From contig CAZLBC010000003.1 of the NCBI GenBank assembly GCA_964557575.1, forward strand, positions 62,001-126,000: a stretch of DNA of 64,000 bases, read 5' to 3'. The translations under genes and the position numbers were made by a program. Shown one piece after another: positions 18,411 to 26,389 of this stretch. The stretch comes from CAZLBC01 sp964557575. Its GTDB lineage: Bacteria > Planctomycetota > Phycisphaerae > SM23-33. The stretch's first letter is position 1. Every line of letters starts with the position of its first letter. The notes under the pieces were generated by a model. It was not told where the DNA came from. It did no database searches and saw nothing but the letters and a program-made list of their open reading frames with translations.

Positions 18411-19804
18411 GTATCCCCTCCTTCCCGTTCGGGGCCGGGCGTGTCCTCTCGCATGAAATCCCGCGGGTCGGTTATCGTGCCGGTGACGGCCGACGCGGCG
18501 GCGGTGCGCGGACTGCCGAGATATATTTCCGCCTCTCCGCAGCCCATGCGGCCGGGGAAATTGCGGTTGGTGGTTGATATGACCCTGAGCGGCTCATTTA
18601 CGCGCCCAAAGGTGTCTTTCGGGCCGCCGAGGCAGGCGGCGCAGCTTGCGGGGCCGATTGTGCAGCCGGCCGCCGTGAATATGTCCCGCAGTGTCTTTCC
18701 GCGTATTGTTTTCGAGTCGAGGTCCCGGTCCACTTCGGTAGTCGCCGGGACAATGAACGTGTCGACGACGACTTCCCGTCCATAGAGAATGTCGGCGGCG
18801 GCAAGCATGTCGGTGGTCTTTCCCCCGGTGCAGGAGCCGATGTATGAACGTTCCACGGCGACATCAGACAGGTCCGCTGCGGCCGCCCGTCGATCCGGGC
18901 AGTGCGGCATGGCCACCGTCGGCGGTATCCGGCCGCAGTCGAATCGGTAGACCGCCTCGTAGTTTGCGTCTTCGTCGGACGTGAACAGTGTGTAGGGGGG
19001 CGCGTCTTCCCGCTTCCGATGTTCGACGTAATTGATAACGACGTCGTCCGGTTCGATGATGCCGCTTTTCGCGCCTGCTTCTATCGCCATGTTGCACATG
19101 GTGCATCGCTCGTCCACGTTCAATTGCGCGATGGCGTCGCCGGCAAACTCCATGACACGGTATGTCGCGCCGTCGAAGCCGATTTCTCCGATGGCGTGGA
19201 GAATGAGGTCCTTTGCCATGAGACCCGGGGGCACGATGCCGTCGAAATAGAACTTCATCGTGGCCGGGACCCTGAGCCAGAGTGTGCCGGTGCCCATGAC
19301 AAAACCGGCTTCGGTGTTGCCGATGCCCGTGGCAAGCTCGCCGAACGCACCATGGGTGCAGGTGTGGCTGTCCGTGCCGAGCAGGATTTCTCCCGGACGC
19401 GTATGGCCGTTTTGCGGAAGGGCCGAGTGACAGACGCCCCGGTACGATGTCTGTTGGGGGTCGGCGTAGGCCGGCGGGCATCCTTCTTGCTCGGTATCTA
19501 TGAAGTCAGGATCGTAGAAGAACCTGATCCCCTGTCGCTGGACGAAGTCCCTGAGTATGGCTATGTTACGGTGCGCCCTGGGATCGGCCGTGAAAATGTA
19601 ATGGTCCGGGATAATGACTATCTTCTCGGGGTCGAAGACCCGTGCGTCGCGCCCGAACTTCTCTTCGAATATCCCGATGCTCCCCGGTCCGCAGACGTCG
19701 TGTGTCATCAACAGGTCGATGTCGCACCAGGCGATTTCCCCGGGTGTTGCGGTGTTTTCGCCGGCGTGTTGCGCGATGATCTTTTCCGTGATTGTCATGC
19801 CCAT
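18407..19804 (-). CDS. leuC: 3-isopropylmalate dehydratase large subunit-like (aconitase family)
   Basis: This 465-residue aconitase-superfamily protein carries the [4Fe-4S] ligands Cys325 (SYIGSCTGGK), Cys388 and Cys391 (GPASCAACLGG), the substrate motif GTDSHTCTHGA (143-153) and the GRMG block near 418. Length and motifs fit LeuC/homoaconitase large subunits, which need a small swivel subunit (LeuD). No leuD is adjacent or elsewhere in the window. Substrate may be isopropylmalate, homoaconitate or a methyl-substituted analogue. The 3' end overlaps the NDK gene by 4 bases. The start is taken as ATG at 19804; ATG at 19798 is possible and neither has a strong ribosome site. Confidence 0.85.
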   Translation of the reverse strand: MGMTITEKIIAQHAGENTATPGEIAWCDIDLLMTHDVCGPGSIGIFEEKFGRDARVFDPEKIVIIPDHYIFTADPRAHRNIAILRDFVQRQGIRFFYDPDFIDTEQEGCPPAYADPQQTSYRGVCHSALPQNGHTRPGEILLGTDSHTCTHGAFGELATGIGNTEAGFVMGTGTLWLRVPATMKFYFDGIVPPGLMAKDLILHAIGEIGFDGATYRVMEFAGDAIAQLNVDERCTMCNMAIEAGAKSGIIEPDDVVINYVEHRKREDAPPYTLFTSDEDANYEAVYRFDCGRIPPTVAMPHCPDRRAAAADLSDVAVERSYIGSCTGGKTTDMLAAADILYGREVVVDTFIVPATTEVDRDLDSKTIRGKTLRDIFTAAGCTIGPASCAACLGGPKDTFGRVNEPLRVISTTNRNFPGRMGCGEAEIYLGSPRTAAASAVTGTITDPRDFMREDTPGPEREGGDT

Positions 19805-19932
19805 CAGCGGTATCCGTTACAAAAGGCGACCGGTAAAAAAGAGGAATACTACCAGATGACGCCGTCCTTGTCATCTTTAATCCTTTATCGAACAAACCCC
19901 GCTGTTTCGTGCATGACCGGTTGGAAAAACCG

Positions 19933-21114
19933 TCACGTGCCGGGTTTCCGGTACACCGTCCCTTTCCATTCCAGGTTTCCGCCGCATATGCGCTTGAGGA
20001 TGGTGTAACAGAGGATTGTTAGTACCAGTACGTTGGCGGGCAAGTAGGTTATGCAGAACCACTTTCGGGCGTTGACCAGCCCGTAAAATCGGTAGAGAAC
20101 GCTGAATTCCATCGCGCTCGCAAAGAAACCGGCCAGCCCCAGCAGCCCCCAGTGGTTCCCCCCGCCAAGGCCGCAGGCGATACACCCCGCAGCGCAGGCC
20201 AGTACGGGAAGAATCCCCATGACCAGCATGGCGGCGATGCAGATCGACAGCCTCCCGACACTCGTGAAGGATCCGTAAAAAATCCGGCTCCACCCCCTGA
20301 ACATCTCGCCGAAAGACGAGTACATCCTCACGGTAAATAACCCCTCGCTCCGGCATACGAGCAGGCCTTGCCCGGATTCTTTCATCCTGCGGCCGAGGAC
20401 CATGTCCTCCTGAATTTCATCCTTGATTGCCCGGTGGCCGCCGACTGTTTCGTACGCGGCCCTGGCGGTGAGAATAAATGCCCCGTTGGCGTACGCGGTG
20501 TTGCTTTCGGAATCGTTGACGCGGGCGGGATCAAAGGAGACCATCATGATGCCGCTGCAGAGAGGCTGAATCATTTCTTCCCAGAAGGAGTTCAGTTCCA
20601 TGCGGGGCAGCAGGCTCAGCATGCCCGTCCCCGTGTCGCTGCGGCATTTTTCGGCGATTGAGATCGTGCGGGGGGACGTGAAACGACAGTCAGCGTCCGT
20701 GAAGAGCAGTACCGCGCCGGTGGCATTGCGCATGCCCCGATCGATCGCGTGGTTTTTTCCGGTCCAGCCGGAGGGGAGCGTGTCTATGTGAATGACCCGT
20801 ATCCTCTCGTCCGCGGCGGCGAGGTCGTCGAGAATCGCGCCCGTCCGGTCTTCGCTCCGGTCGTTGCACACGATAATTTCAAGGTCGGGGTAGTCCTGCC
20901 GGCACAGGCTCTCGACGCACGGCCGTATATTGTTCTCCTCGTCCTTGGCCGCGACGATCACGCTTATTCTCGGCGGATTATCCGCGATCGCCTCGGATTC
21001 CGGGGTCAGGACTCCCCCGCGCTTTTTCTGCAGGCTGATTTTCACGTGACGGCCCGCCCAGACGATGCCGACGATCATGGTAAAAGCCGTGAAGAGTATC
21101 GAAACGACGATCAT
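19933..21114 (-). CDS. Membrane-bound family 2 glycosyltransferase (HpnI/ceramide-GT-like)
   Basis: This 393-residue protein has an N-terminal helix (about 2-20), a GT-A domain (ISVIVAAKDEENNI, NDRSEDRTG, metal motif LLFTDADCRF, then DEIQEDMVLGRRMK with the EDxxLxxR-type box) and three to four C-terminal helices from residue 285. This layout resembles ceramide glucosyltransferase-like and hopanoid-associated GT2 enzymes that glycosylate membrane lipids from the cytoplasmic face. The acceptor cannot be read from sequence. ATG overlaps the larC stop in ATGA. A 128-base gap with no clear signal separates it from leuC. Confidence 0.8.
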   Translation of the reverse strand: MIVVSILFTAFTMIVGIVWAGRHVKISLQKKRGGVLTPESEAIADNPPRISVIVAAKDEENNIRPCVESLCRQDYPDLEIIVCNDRSEDRTGAILDDLAAADERIRVIHIDTLPSGWTGKNHAIDRGMRNATGAVLLFTDADCRFTSPRTISIAEKCRSDTGTGMLSLLPRMELNSFWEEMIQPLCSGIMMVSFDPARVNDSESNTAYANGAFILTARAAYETVGGHRAIKDEIQEDMVLGRRMKESGQGLLVCRSEGLFTVRMYSSFGEMFRGWSRIFYGSFTSVGRLSICIAAMLVMGILPVLACAAGCIACGLGGGNHWGLLGLAGFFASAMEFSVLYRFYGLVNARKWFCITYLPANVLVLTILCYTILKRICGGNLEWKGTVYRKPGT

Positions 21115-22286
21115 ACCTGTTCCCGTTGCGCGGCCTTCCGTGCGGAGTACATAACCTCGCGCAGGGAGACATCGTGAGATTCAGCGGCCGAGCAGCAATC
21201 CTCGAATTCCGGAGAGATTGTCAAAACCTCGTCGCCGAGCCTCCCGGTTTTGACCGTTATGGGCCCCCATTCCGTTTCAACCGTGATACGTTCCCGCCTG
21301 AGTTTTCGCCGGGACAGTTCCCTCCTGCGAATGCCGAACGTCGTGGTCTCCCGAAAGATAACGGTCTCGGTGTCCGCCACCCGTTCGGGGAGACAGAGGG
21401 CGGAGAGTATCCACGCGGGACGGGTTTTCTTGGTGTACACGGGACAGACCCACGCGTCGAGACACCCGTGCTCGATGAGTCGGGCAACGACGTTTCCGAG
21501 AACCTCTCCGCTGCAGTCGTCGAGATTTGCCGACAATTCCACGACCGTGTCGATATCGGCATCGTCGCTTTCCCTGCCGATGATGGCTCGCAGCATATTC
21601 GGCATGGCGTTACCGGGATGGTCGCCCGCGCCGTAGCCGTCCGCGATGATTTCCAGGGGGGGCGCGAGACCGAAGCGGTCGGCGGTCGTCGACAAAAACG
21701 CCGCCGCGGTCGGCGTGGTCATTTCGCGGTTATCATCGCCGGGCAGCGTTTTGGCCCCGGCCAGGAGTCGCACCGTTGCCGGGGCGGGGAGGGGCAGGTC
21801 GCCGTGGGCCGTGGTGATTCTGCCGCTGCCGAGCGGCAGCGGGGAACAGACAACCGTGTCTATGTCGAGCAGGTGCAGACAGGTGGCGATCGCGGTGATA
21901 TCGGCGATACTGTCGATGGCCCCGACTTCGTGAAAGTGTATTTCATCGATCTTTTTGCCGTGTATGTCGGCCTCGGCCGCGGCCAGTCGCTGAAACGTCG
22001 CAATAGAGATCTCTTTGGCCTTCTCCGGCAGACGGCTCTTGTCGATGAGCGGAACGATGTCGGACAGGCCGCGGCGGTCGTGGTCTTCGGCGGCAATCTC
22101 CACGCGGAAGTCGATTCCCGAAAGGGGGCCGCGAACGGTTTTCTCCGCCTTCAGCTCGAAGCCGTCGACGTCGAGCGACGAGATGATCTCGCAAAGTGTA
22201 TTGAAATCGGCCCCCGCGTCGACCAGGGATCCCGCGAGCATGTCGCCGGAGGCACCTGAAAAACAGTCAAAATAAACCGTAGCCAT
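21111..22286 (-). CDS. larC: Nickel-pincer cofactor biosynthesis protein LarC
   Basis: LarC (DUF111 family) uses CTP to insert nickel into the pyridinium bis-thiocarboxylate precursor, making the nickel-pincer nucleotide used by lactate racemase and related LarA enzymes. The 391-residue product opens with YFDCFSGASGDMLAGSL, the family signature, and has IHFHEVGAIDSIADI and PLPLGSGRITTAHG. It is a single intact frame, unlike organisms where larC is split as larC1/larC2 and joined by frameshifting. No larA, larB or larE lies in the window. It sits 30 bases after gpmI and overlaps the GT2 by 4. Confidence 0.92.
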   Translation of the reverse strand: MATVYFDCFSGASGDMLAGSLVDAGADFNTLCEIISSLDVDGFELKAEKTVRGPLSGIDFRVEIAAEDHDRRGLSDIVPLIDKSRLPEKAKEISIATFQRLAAAEADIHGKKIDEIHFHEVGAIDSIADITAIATCLHLLDIDTVVCSPLPLGSGRITTAHGDLPLPAPATVRLLAGAKTLPGDDNREMTTPTAAAFLSTTADRFGLAPPLEIIADGYGAGDHPGNAMPNMLRAIIGRESDDADIDTVVELSANLDDCSGEVLGNVVARLIEHGCLDAWVCPVYTKKTRPAWILSALCLPERVADTETVIFRETTTFGIRRRELSRRKLRRERITVETEWGPITVKTGRLGDEVLTISPEFEDCCSAAESHDVSLREVMYSARKAAQREQV

Positions 22287-22316
22287 TTGTCCCGCCGCTC
22301 AAAAGATACGTGCGTG

Positions 22317-23975
22317 TCAGCCGACGATCAGGTTGTCGGCGGTCATTTCTTCGGGGATATCGATCCCGAGTATCGACAGCATCGTCGGTGCTATGTCGGA
22401 GAGTTTTCCGCCGTCTCTCAGCCGAATGTCGGCGTGATCATTGCACACGACGGCCAGTTCAACAGGGCACGTCGTGTGTGCGGTCTGCGGTTCGCCGGTT
22501 TCGGGGTCAATCATTCTTTCTGAATTCCCGTGGTCTGCGGTCACGAGTACCGTCCCGTCCCGCTCAAGGACCGCCGAAACGACCCTGCCGAGGCACTCGT
22601 CGACAGTCTCGATCGCCTTGCGGGCAGCCGCGAAGACGCCCGTGTGGCCGACCATGTCGCCGTTGGCGTAATTGAGGATGATGACGTCGTACGTGTCCTC
22701 AAGGTCGCCCCCGAATGCGTCGTCGCCCTTCGGAATTTCGACCGTGGCCATGTCCCTGTCGTCGGCGGCGGCGCGGGCCGCCCCGATCCCGTTCGTGACC
22801 GCCGCCAGCATCAGGTCGGTCACCTCGAAGGCGGACATTTCCGGCTTCTGGTCTTCCGGGAGCGTCGTGGATTCGACCTGGATCCGGTCTTCGCCCGCGT
22901 ACGGCTCTATCCGTTTGCCGTTGAAAAAACTGGTGACGTGCCGGTATTTCTGGTACTCGGCGATCCGGAGTTGCCGGCGTCCCCGTTCCGAAAGCACCAG
23001 GCCAAGCAGGTTGTCCATGTTCATTGGTGGAATGAGTCCGAACGCGAACTCGTCGTAGTACCGGGTCAGGCCCATGTAGAACACGTCCGGCTTCGGCCCG
23101 CGGTCGAACCCGTCGAATGAGTCCTCCACGAACGCCATGGTAAGCTGTATCGCGCGGTCCTGCCGGTAGTTGAAATGCAATACGGCATCGCCCGGTTGTA
23201 TGAGCCCGACGGGATTGCCGTTGTCGTCCGTGATAATCGTGGGCATGATAAACTCGTCGGTTTCCACCAGGTCCTCGCCCGCCGCCCCCTGGCCGTCGGC
23301 CCGACAGTATGCTTCCTCGATCGCTTCTCGCGCCGATTGAGCCGTCCTGCCTTCGCCGGCGATCAGCGCCCGGTAGGCCCGCTCGGTGCGGTCCCAGTTT
23401 TTAGCCCGGTCCATGCCCCAGTACCGGCCCATGACGGAGGCCACCCGGCCGACGCCGGTGGAAGCGATGGCCTTTTCCAGCCGCTCGAGAAATGCCAGGG
23501 CGCTGCGGGGAGGAGTGTCACGGCCGTCGCCGAAAAAGTGGATGCACACGTTTTCGACCCCTTCCCGGGACAGGTGCTCGAGAAATGCGAACAGGTGATC
23601 TTCCGTGGCGTGAACGCCCTGATCCTGCACGAGCCCCATCAGATGGAAGGTCCTGCCACTATTCTTGCAGTGTTCGACGGCCTCGATGAGCCGGGGATGC
23701 TTCAACAGGCTGCCGTCCCTGATCGCCTTGTCCACGCGGAGAATTTCCTGTTCGACGATACGCCCGGCGCCCATGTTCAGATGACCGACCTCGCTGGAGC
23801 CCTGGAATCCGCCGCGCAGGCCGACGGCTTCGCCGGAGGCCCGGATTGCCGTATTCGGATATGTCTCCAGGATCTTGTCCATGTTCGGGGTTGCCGCGGC
23901 GGCGACCGCGTCTCCCTCCCCGCCGTCCCCGATGCCCCATCCGTCCCTGATCAACAGTACAAGCGGTTTTGCCAT
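22317..23975 (-). CDS. gpmI: 2,3-bisphosphoglycerate-independent phosphoglycerate mutase
   Basis: This glycolytic/gluconeogenic enzyme interconverts 3- and 2-phosphoglycerate using two Mn ions and a phosphoserine intermediate. The 552 residues fit the iPGM family (about 510-550). Visible motifs are the N-terminal metal Asp in LIRDGWGIG, the catalytic Ser in FQGSSEVGHLNMGAGR, and the C-terminal metal set around VTADHGNSE. I chose the ATG at 23975 because GAGGA lies 9 bases upstream; longer in-frame starts at 23984 and 24008 exist. A sigma70-like promoter is present upstream. It may lead the whole minus-strand run down to 16597. Confidence 0.95.
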   Translation of the reverse strand: MAKPLVLLIRDGWGIGDGGEGDAVAAAATPNMDKILETYPNTAIRASGEAVGLRGGFQGSSEVGHLNMGAGRIVEQEILRVDKAIRDGSLLKHPRLIEAVEHCKNSGRTFHLMGLVQDQGVHATEDHLFAFLEHLSREGVENVCIHFFGDGRDTPPRSALAFLERLEKAIASTGVGRVASVMGRYWGMDRAKNWDRTERAYRALIAGEGRTAQSAREAIEEAYCRADGQGAAGEDLVETDEFIMPTIITDDNGNPVGLIQPGDAVLHFNYRQDRAIQLTMAFVEDSFDGFDRGPKPDVFYMGLTRYYDEFAFGLIPPMNMDNLLGLVLSERGRRQLRIAEYQKYRHVTSFFNGKRIEPYAGEDRIQVESTTLPEDQKPEMSAFEVTDLMLAAVTNGIGAARAAADDRDMATVEIPKGDDAFGGDLEDTYDVIILNYANGDMVGHTGVFAAARKAIETVDECLGRVVSAVLERDGTVLVTADHGNSERMIDPETGEPQTAHTTCPVELAVVCNDHADIRLRDGGKLSDIAPTMLSILGIDIPEEMTADNLIVG

Positions 23976-24064
23976 AATTGCCATTCCTCGATTCTCAGCA
24001 TTGGCCATGCGGACCGACAGTGTTATCTGTTTCCGCCCCGCCGGAAGCGATCAGCGGAGACGGC

Positions 24065-24093
24065 AGTATAGCAGGAACAGGGTCTTGTGTCAG
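24065..24093 (-). promoter_or_regulatory. Candidate sigma70 promoter of gpmI
   Basis: On the minus strand CTGACA (24093-24088), a 17-base spacer and TATACT (24070-24065) give 5/6 plus 5/6 matches at optimal spacing. Predicted transcription start is near 24058, leaving a leader of about 80 bases before the chosen gpmI ATG. Confidence 0.55.
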
Positions 24094-24154
24094 TATGCAA
24101 TTTTCAGGCGGATTGCGGGGGATGTCGGGTAATCGAAAAATATGATATTGTTTG

Positions 24155-24177
24155 TGTCGTGGCCCCGAAGGGCGACA
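24155..24177. other. Short hairpin upstream of the ECF sigma gene
   Basis: TGTCG (24155-24159) pairs with CGACA (24173-24177) around a CCC-CGAA-GGG inner stem with a bulge; on the minus strand the loop is the stable UUCG. It lies 21 bases before the sigma-factor ATG. It may be a leader hairpin or part of the gpmI/ECF divergent control region. No function is shown. Confidence 0.25.
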
Positions 24178-24198
24178 ATAGTATGTATGGAGAGCCGA

Positions 24199-24777
24199 AT
24201 GTCTGTACGAGACGCCGCACAAGAGGCGATGACCGACACCGATGAGTCAATCCTGATGCGCCGTTCTCGCGACGGGGACATGGATGCCTTTGCCGAGTTG
24301 GTGCGCCGCTACCAGGCGCATATCAGGGCGTGTCTTGCAGTTCGTCTCGACAACCGGTACGAGGCAGAAGATATTGCCCAGGAAACCTTTATAACGGCCT
24401 TTCAGAAGATGGGCGATTTTGATACCACGCGACCCCTCGGCCCCTGGCTCAGGGCGATTGCGTTCAACCACCTGCGGAATCACTGGAGAAAGCATCGGCC
24501 GGAACCGATCGGTCACGGGGAAGAACTGGACCTGCTCGTCGACGAACACCTCTCGCTTCGCTACTCGGCATCCGGCGAAGACGGGTTGTTTTCATCGCTG
24601 AAACGGTGCCTGGAAAAATTGGATGATTCGCTTCGGCAACTGGTGCGACTGCGTTATCACCACGACCTTCCGGTCGCCGAACTGGCCGGGAAACTGGGCA
24701 TCAAGCACTCGACGCTGACGATGAGATTGTACCGGGTCCGCCGGGTTTTGCGGGAATGCGTGGAAAGGGAAACCTAG
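24199..24777 (+). CDS. ECF-type RNA polymerase sigma factor
   Basis: This 192-residue sigma-70 family protein has region 2 (FAELVRRYQAHIRACL, then EAEDIAQETFITAFQKM) and region 4 (LVRLRYHHDLPVAELAGKLG with a helix-turn-helix) and no regions 1 or 3, so it is an ECF sigma factor. I chose ATG at 24199: GGAG lies 7 bases upstream, while longer starts at 24142 and 24187 add residues that match no family part. The stop overlaps the next gene, a FecR-LamG membrane protein, which is probably its anti-sigma factor or signal receiver. The regulon may include the secreted-protein genes downstream. Confidence 0.92.
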   Translation: MSVRDAAQEAMTDTDESILMRRSRDGDMDAFAELVRRYQAHIRACLAVRLDNRYEAEDIAQETFITAFQKMGDFDTTRPLGPWLRAIAFNHLRNHWRKHRPEPIGHGEELDLLVDEHLSLRYSASGEDGLFSSLKRCLEKLDDSLRQLVRLRYHHDLPVAELAGKLGIKHSTLTMRLYRVRRVLRECVERET

Positions 24778-26354
24778 TGGATGCCGGGCATAAACGGCTT
24801 ATTGCGCGTTACCTCGCGGGAGAAGACGTTTCCCGCCAGTTGCTGACGGCATGTCGGCGGGATCGGCGGGTCCTTGCCGGTCTGGCCGACCAGGTCGTTC
24901 TCGAACGGGCACTGCGCGTCACGGCCGCCGAAGACGACGAAGCCGATTTCTTTGCGCAGGAGGTACGCCGGAGGATCGCGGGCGAGGATGACGCCGACCT
25001 GTTTGCTCGAAACGTCATCGACACCATTCGCGTTGCCGGCGGGTCGCGCCGCGCGCGGTTGGTGCGCCGTTTACTGCTCGCGGCGGCGGTCGTCCTGGCG
25101 ATCGTTTCCGCCTGTTTCCTGTTTCCGTCCGGCGCACCGGTTGCGCGAATCGGCAAGAGCGTCGACGCGGTGTGGGAAACCGGTCTCGCCGAGGGTGACC
25201 CCTGCCGGCGGGGAGAGGTGGTGCTGCGGGAGGGGTATGCGGAAATGCACATGGGCGGCGGTGCGGTGTTGCTGCTGGAGGGGCCCGCCCGGCTGCAACT
25301 TCTCTCGCCGGGGCGGGTGGCCCTGAAGACGGGTACGCTGGTTGCGCGGGTGCCCCGGCGCGCCCGCGGTTTCAGGCTGGACACCCCCAGCAGCGCGGTC
25401 ATCGATCTCGGGACCGAATTCGGCGTGTCGGTCACCGATGACGGCAGGTCCGAACTGCATGTCCTGCAGGGGATGGTCAGGGCCCGGCCGCGTGCGGGGG
25501 GCACCTACACGGATATCGGAGAAGACCAGGCCCGCGCATTCGTGCCGGCCGGGGGGCGGATGCGGACGATCCGGTTGAGTCCGCACAAGTTTCTGCGGGA
25601 GCTGCCGGGAAGATCGGCGGCACCGCCGCACTGCGTCCACTGGTCTTTCGACGAGGAAAACGGGGAAACGGCGGTCGACAGCGGATCGTTCGGGGAGAAA
25701 TACCCGGCGGTTCTCCGCACCCTTGATGACGGGGGCACACGCCCGCTCCGCGTCAACGGCCAGTACGGCCGGGGGCTCTACTTCAACGGCAGGACCTCGT
25801 ATGCCATGACCGAGTTTCCCGGTATCGGCGGCAACGCGCCCCGGACCGTCGTCTTCTGGGTCAAGGTCCCGGCGCCGGAGGAGATGCGGCCGGTCTTCGG
25901 CCTGGTGAGCTGGGGATCCATGAAGAACGTCGGCAGCGCGTGGCAGATATCGATCAATCCCTGGGAGCGCGACGGTCCGCTTGGAAGGCTGCGTGTCGGT
26001 ACACGGCAGGCCCAGGTCGTGGGCACCACGGATCTCCGGGACGACCGGTGGCACCACCTGGCGGTCGTCATGTACGGGGGCCGCGCGGCGGACGTTTCCA
26101 CGCATATACTTCTGTACGTCGACGGGCAACTGGAAAAGACCTCGAAAAAGTCGGTACACCGGATCTACACGGATATCACGGGGCGGGAGGCCCGGACGGT
26201 GATGCTCGGACGAAACATGACATACAGCCTGGACGACGAGAAGGTTCCCAATCGGCTCTTCAAGGGATGGCTCGACGAGGTGTACATATTCGATGCGGCG
26301 TTGACCCGTGAACAGATCCGACGATTGATGACCGGGAATCGCCCGCCCGGGTAA
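24777..26354 (+). CDS. FecR-LamG membrane protein, probable anti-sigma/sensor
   Basis: The first 90 residues are cytoplasmic and helical, as expected for a sigma-binding region. A membrane helix (about 86-108) follows, then a FecR domain (about 110-255, with LDTPSSAVIDLGTEFGVSV and AGGRMRTIRL), then a LamG/concanavalin-like jelly roll (about 285-520, with FNGRTSYAMTEFPG, DDRWHHLAVVM, LDEVYIFDAALT). FecR proteins transmit envelope signals to ECF sigma factors. This FecR-LamG form is common in planctomycetes; LamG may bind glycans. GTG at 24777 shares one base with the sigma-gene TAG; an in-frame ATG at 24756 is an alternative start. No TonB receptor is nearby. Confidence 0.85.
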   Translation: MDAGHKRLIARYLAGEDVSRQLLTACRRDRRVLAGLADQVVLERALRVTAAEDDEADFFAQEVRRRIAGEDDADLFARNVIDTIRVAGGSRRARLVRRLLLAAAVVLAIVSACFLFPSGAPVARIGKSVDAVWETGLAEGDPCRRGEVVLREGYAEMHMGGGAVLLLEGPARLQLLSPGRVALKTGTLVARVPRRARGFRLDTPSSAVIDLGTEFGVSVTDDGRSELHVLQGMVRARPRAGGTYTDIGEDQARAFVPAGGRMRTIRLSPHKFLRELPGRSAAPPHCVHWSFDEENGETAVDSGSFGEKYPAVLRTLDDGGTRPLRVNGQYGRGLYFNGRTSYAMTEFPGIGGNAPRTVVFWVKVPAPEEMRPVFGLVSWGSMKNVGSAWQISINPWERDGPLGRLRVGTRQAQVVGTTDLRDDRWHHLAVVMYGGRAADVSTHILLYVDGQLEKTSKKSVHRIYTDITGREARTVMLGRNMTYSLDDEKVPNRLFKGWLDEVYIFDAALTREQIRRLMTGNRPPG

Positions 26355-26389
26355 CACTACTGCGGGCGCACACGAGAAAGGAAATGCAT

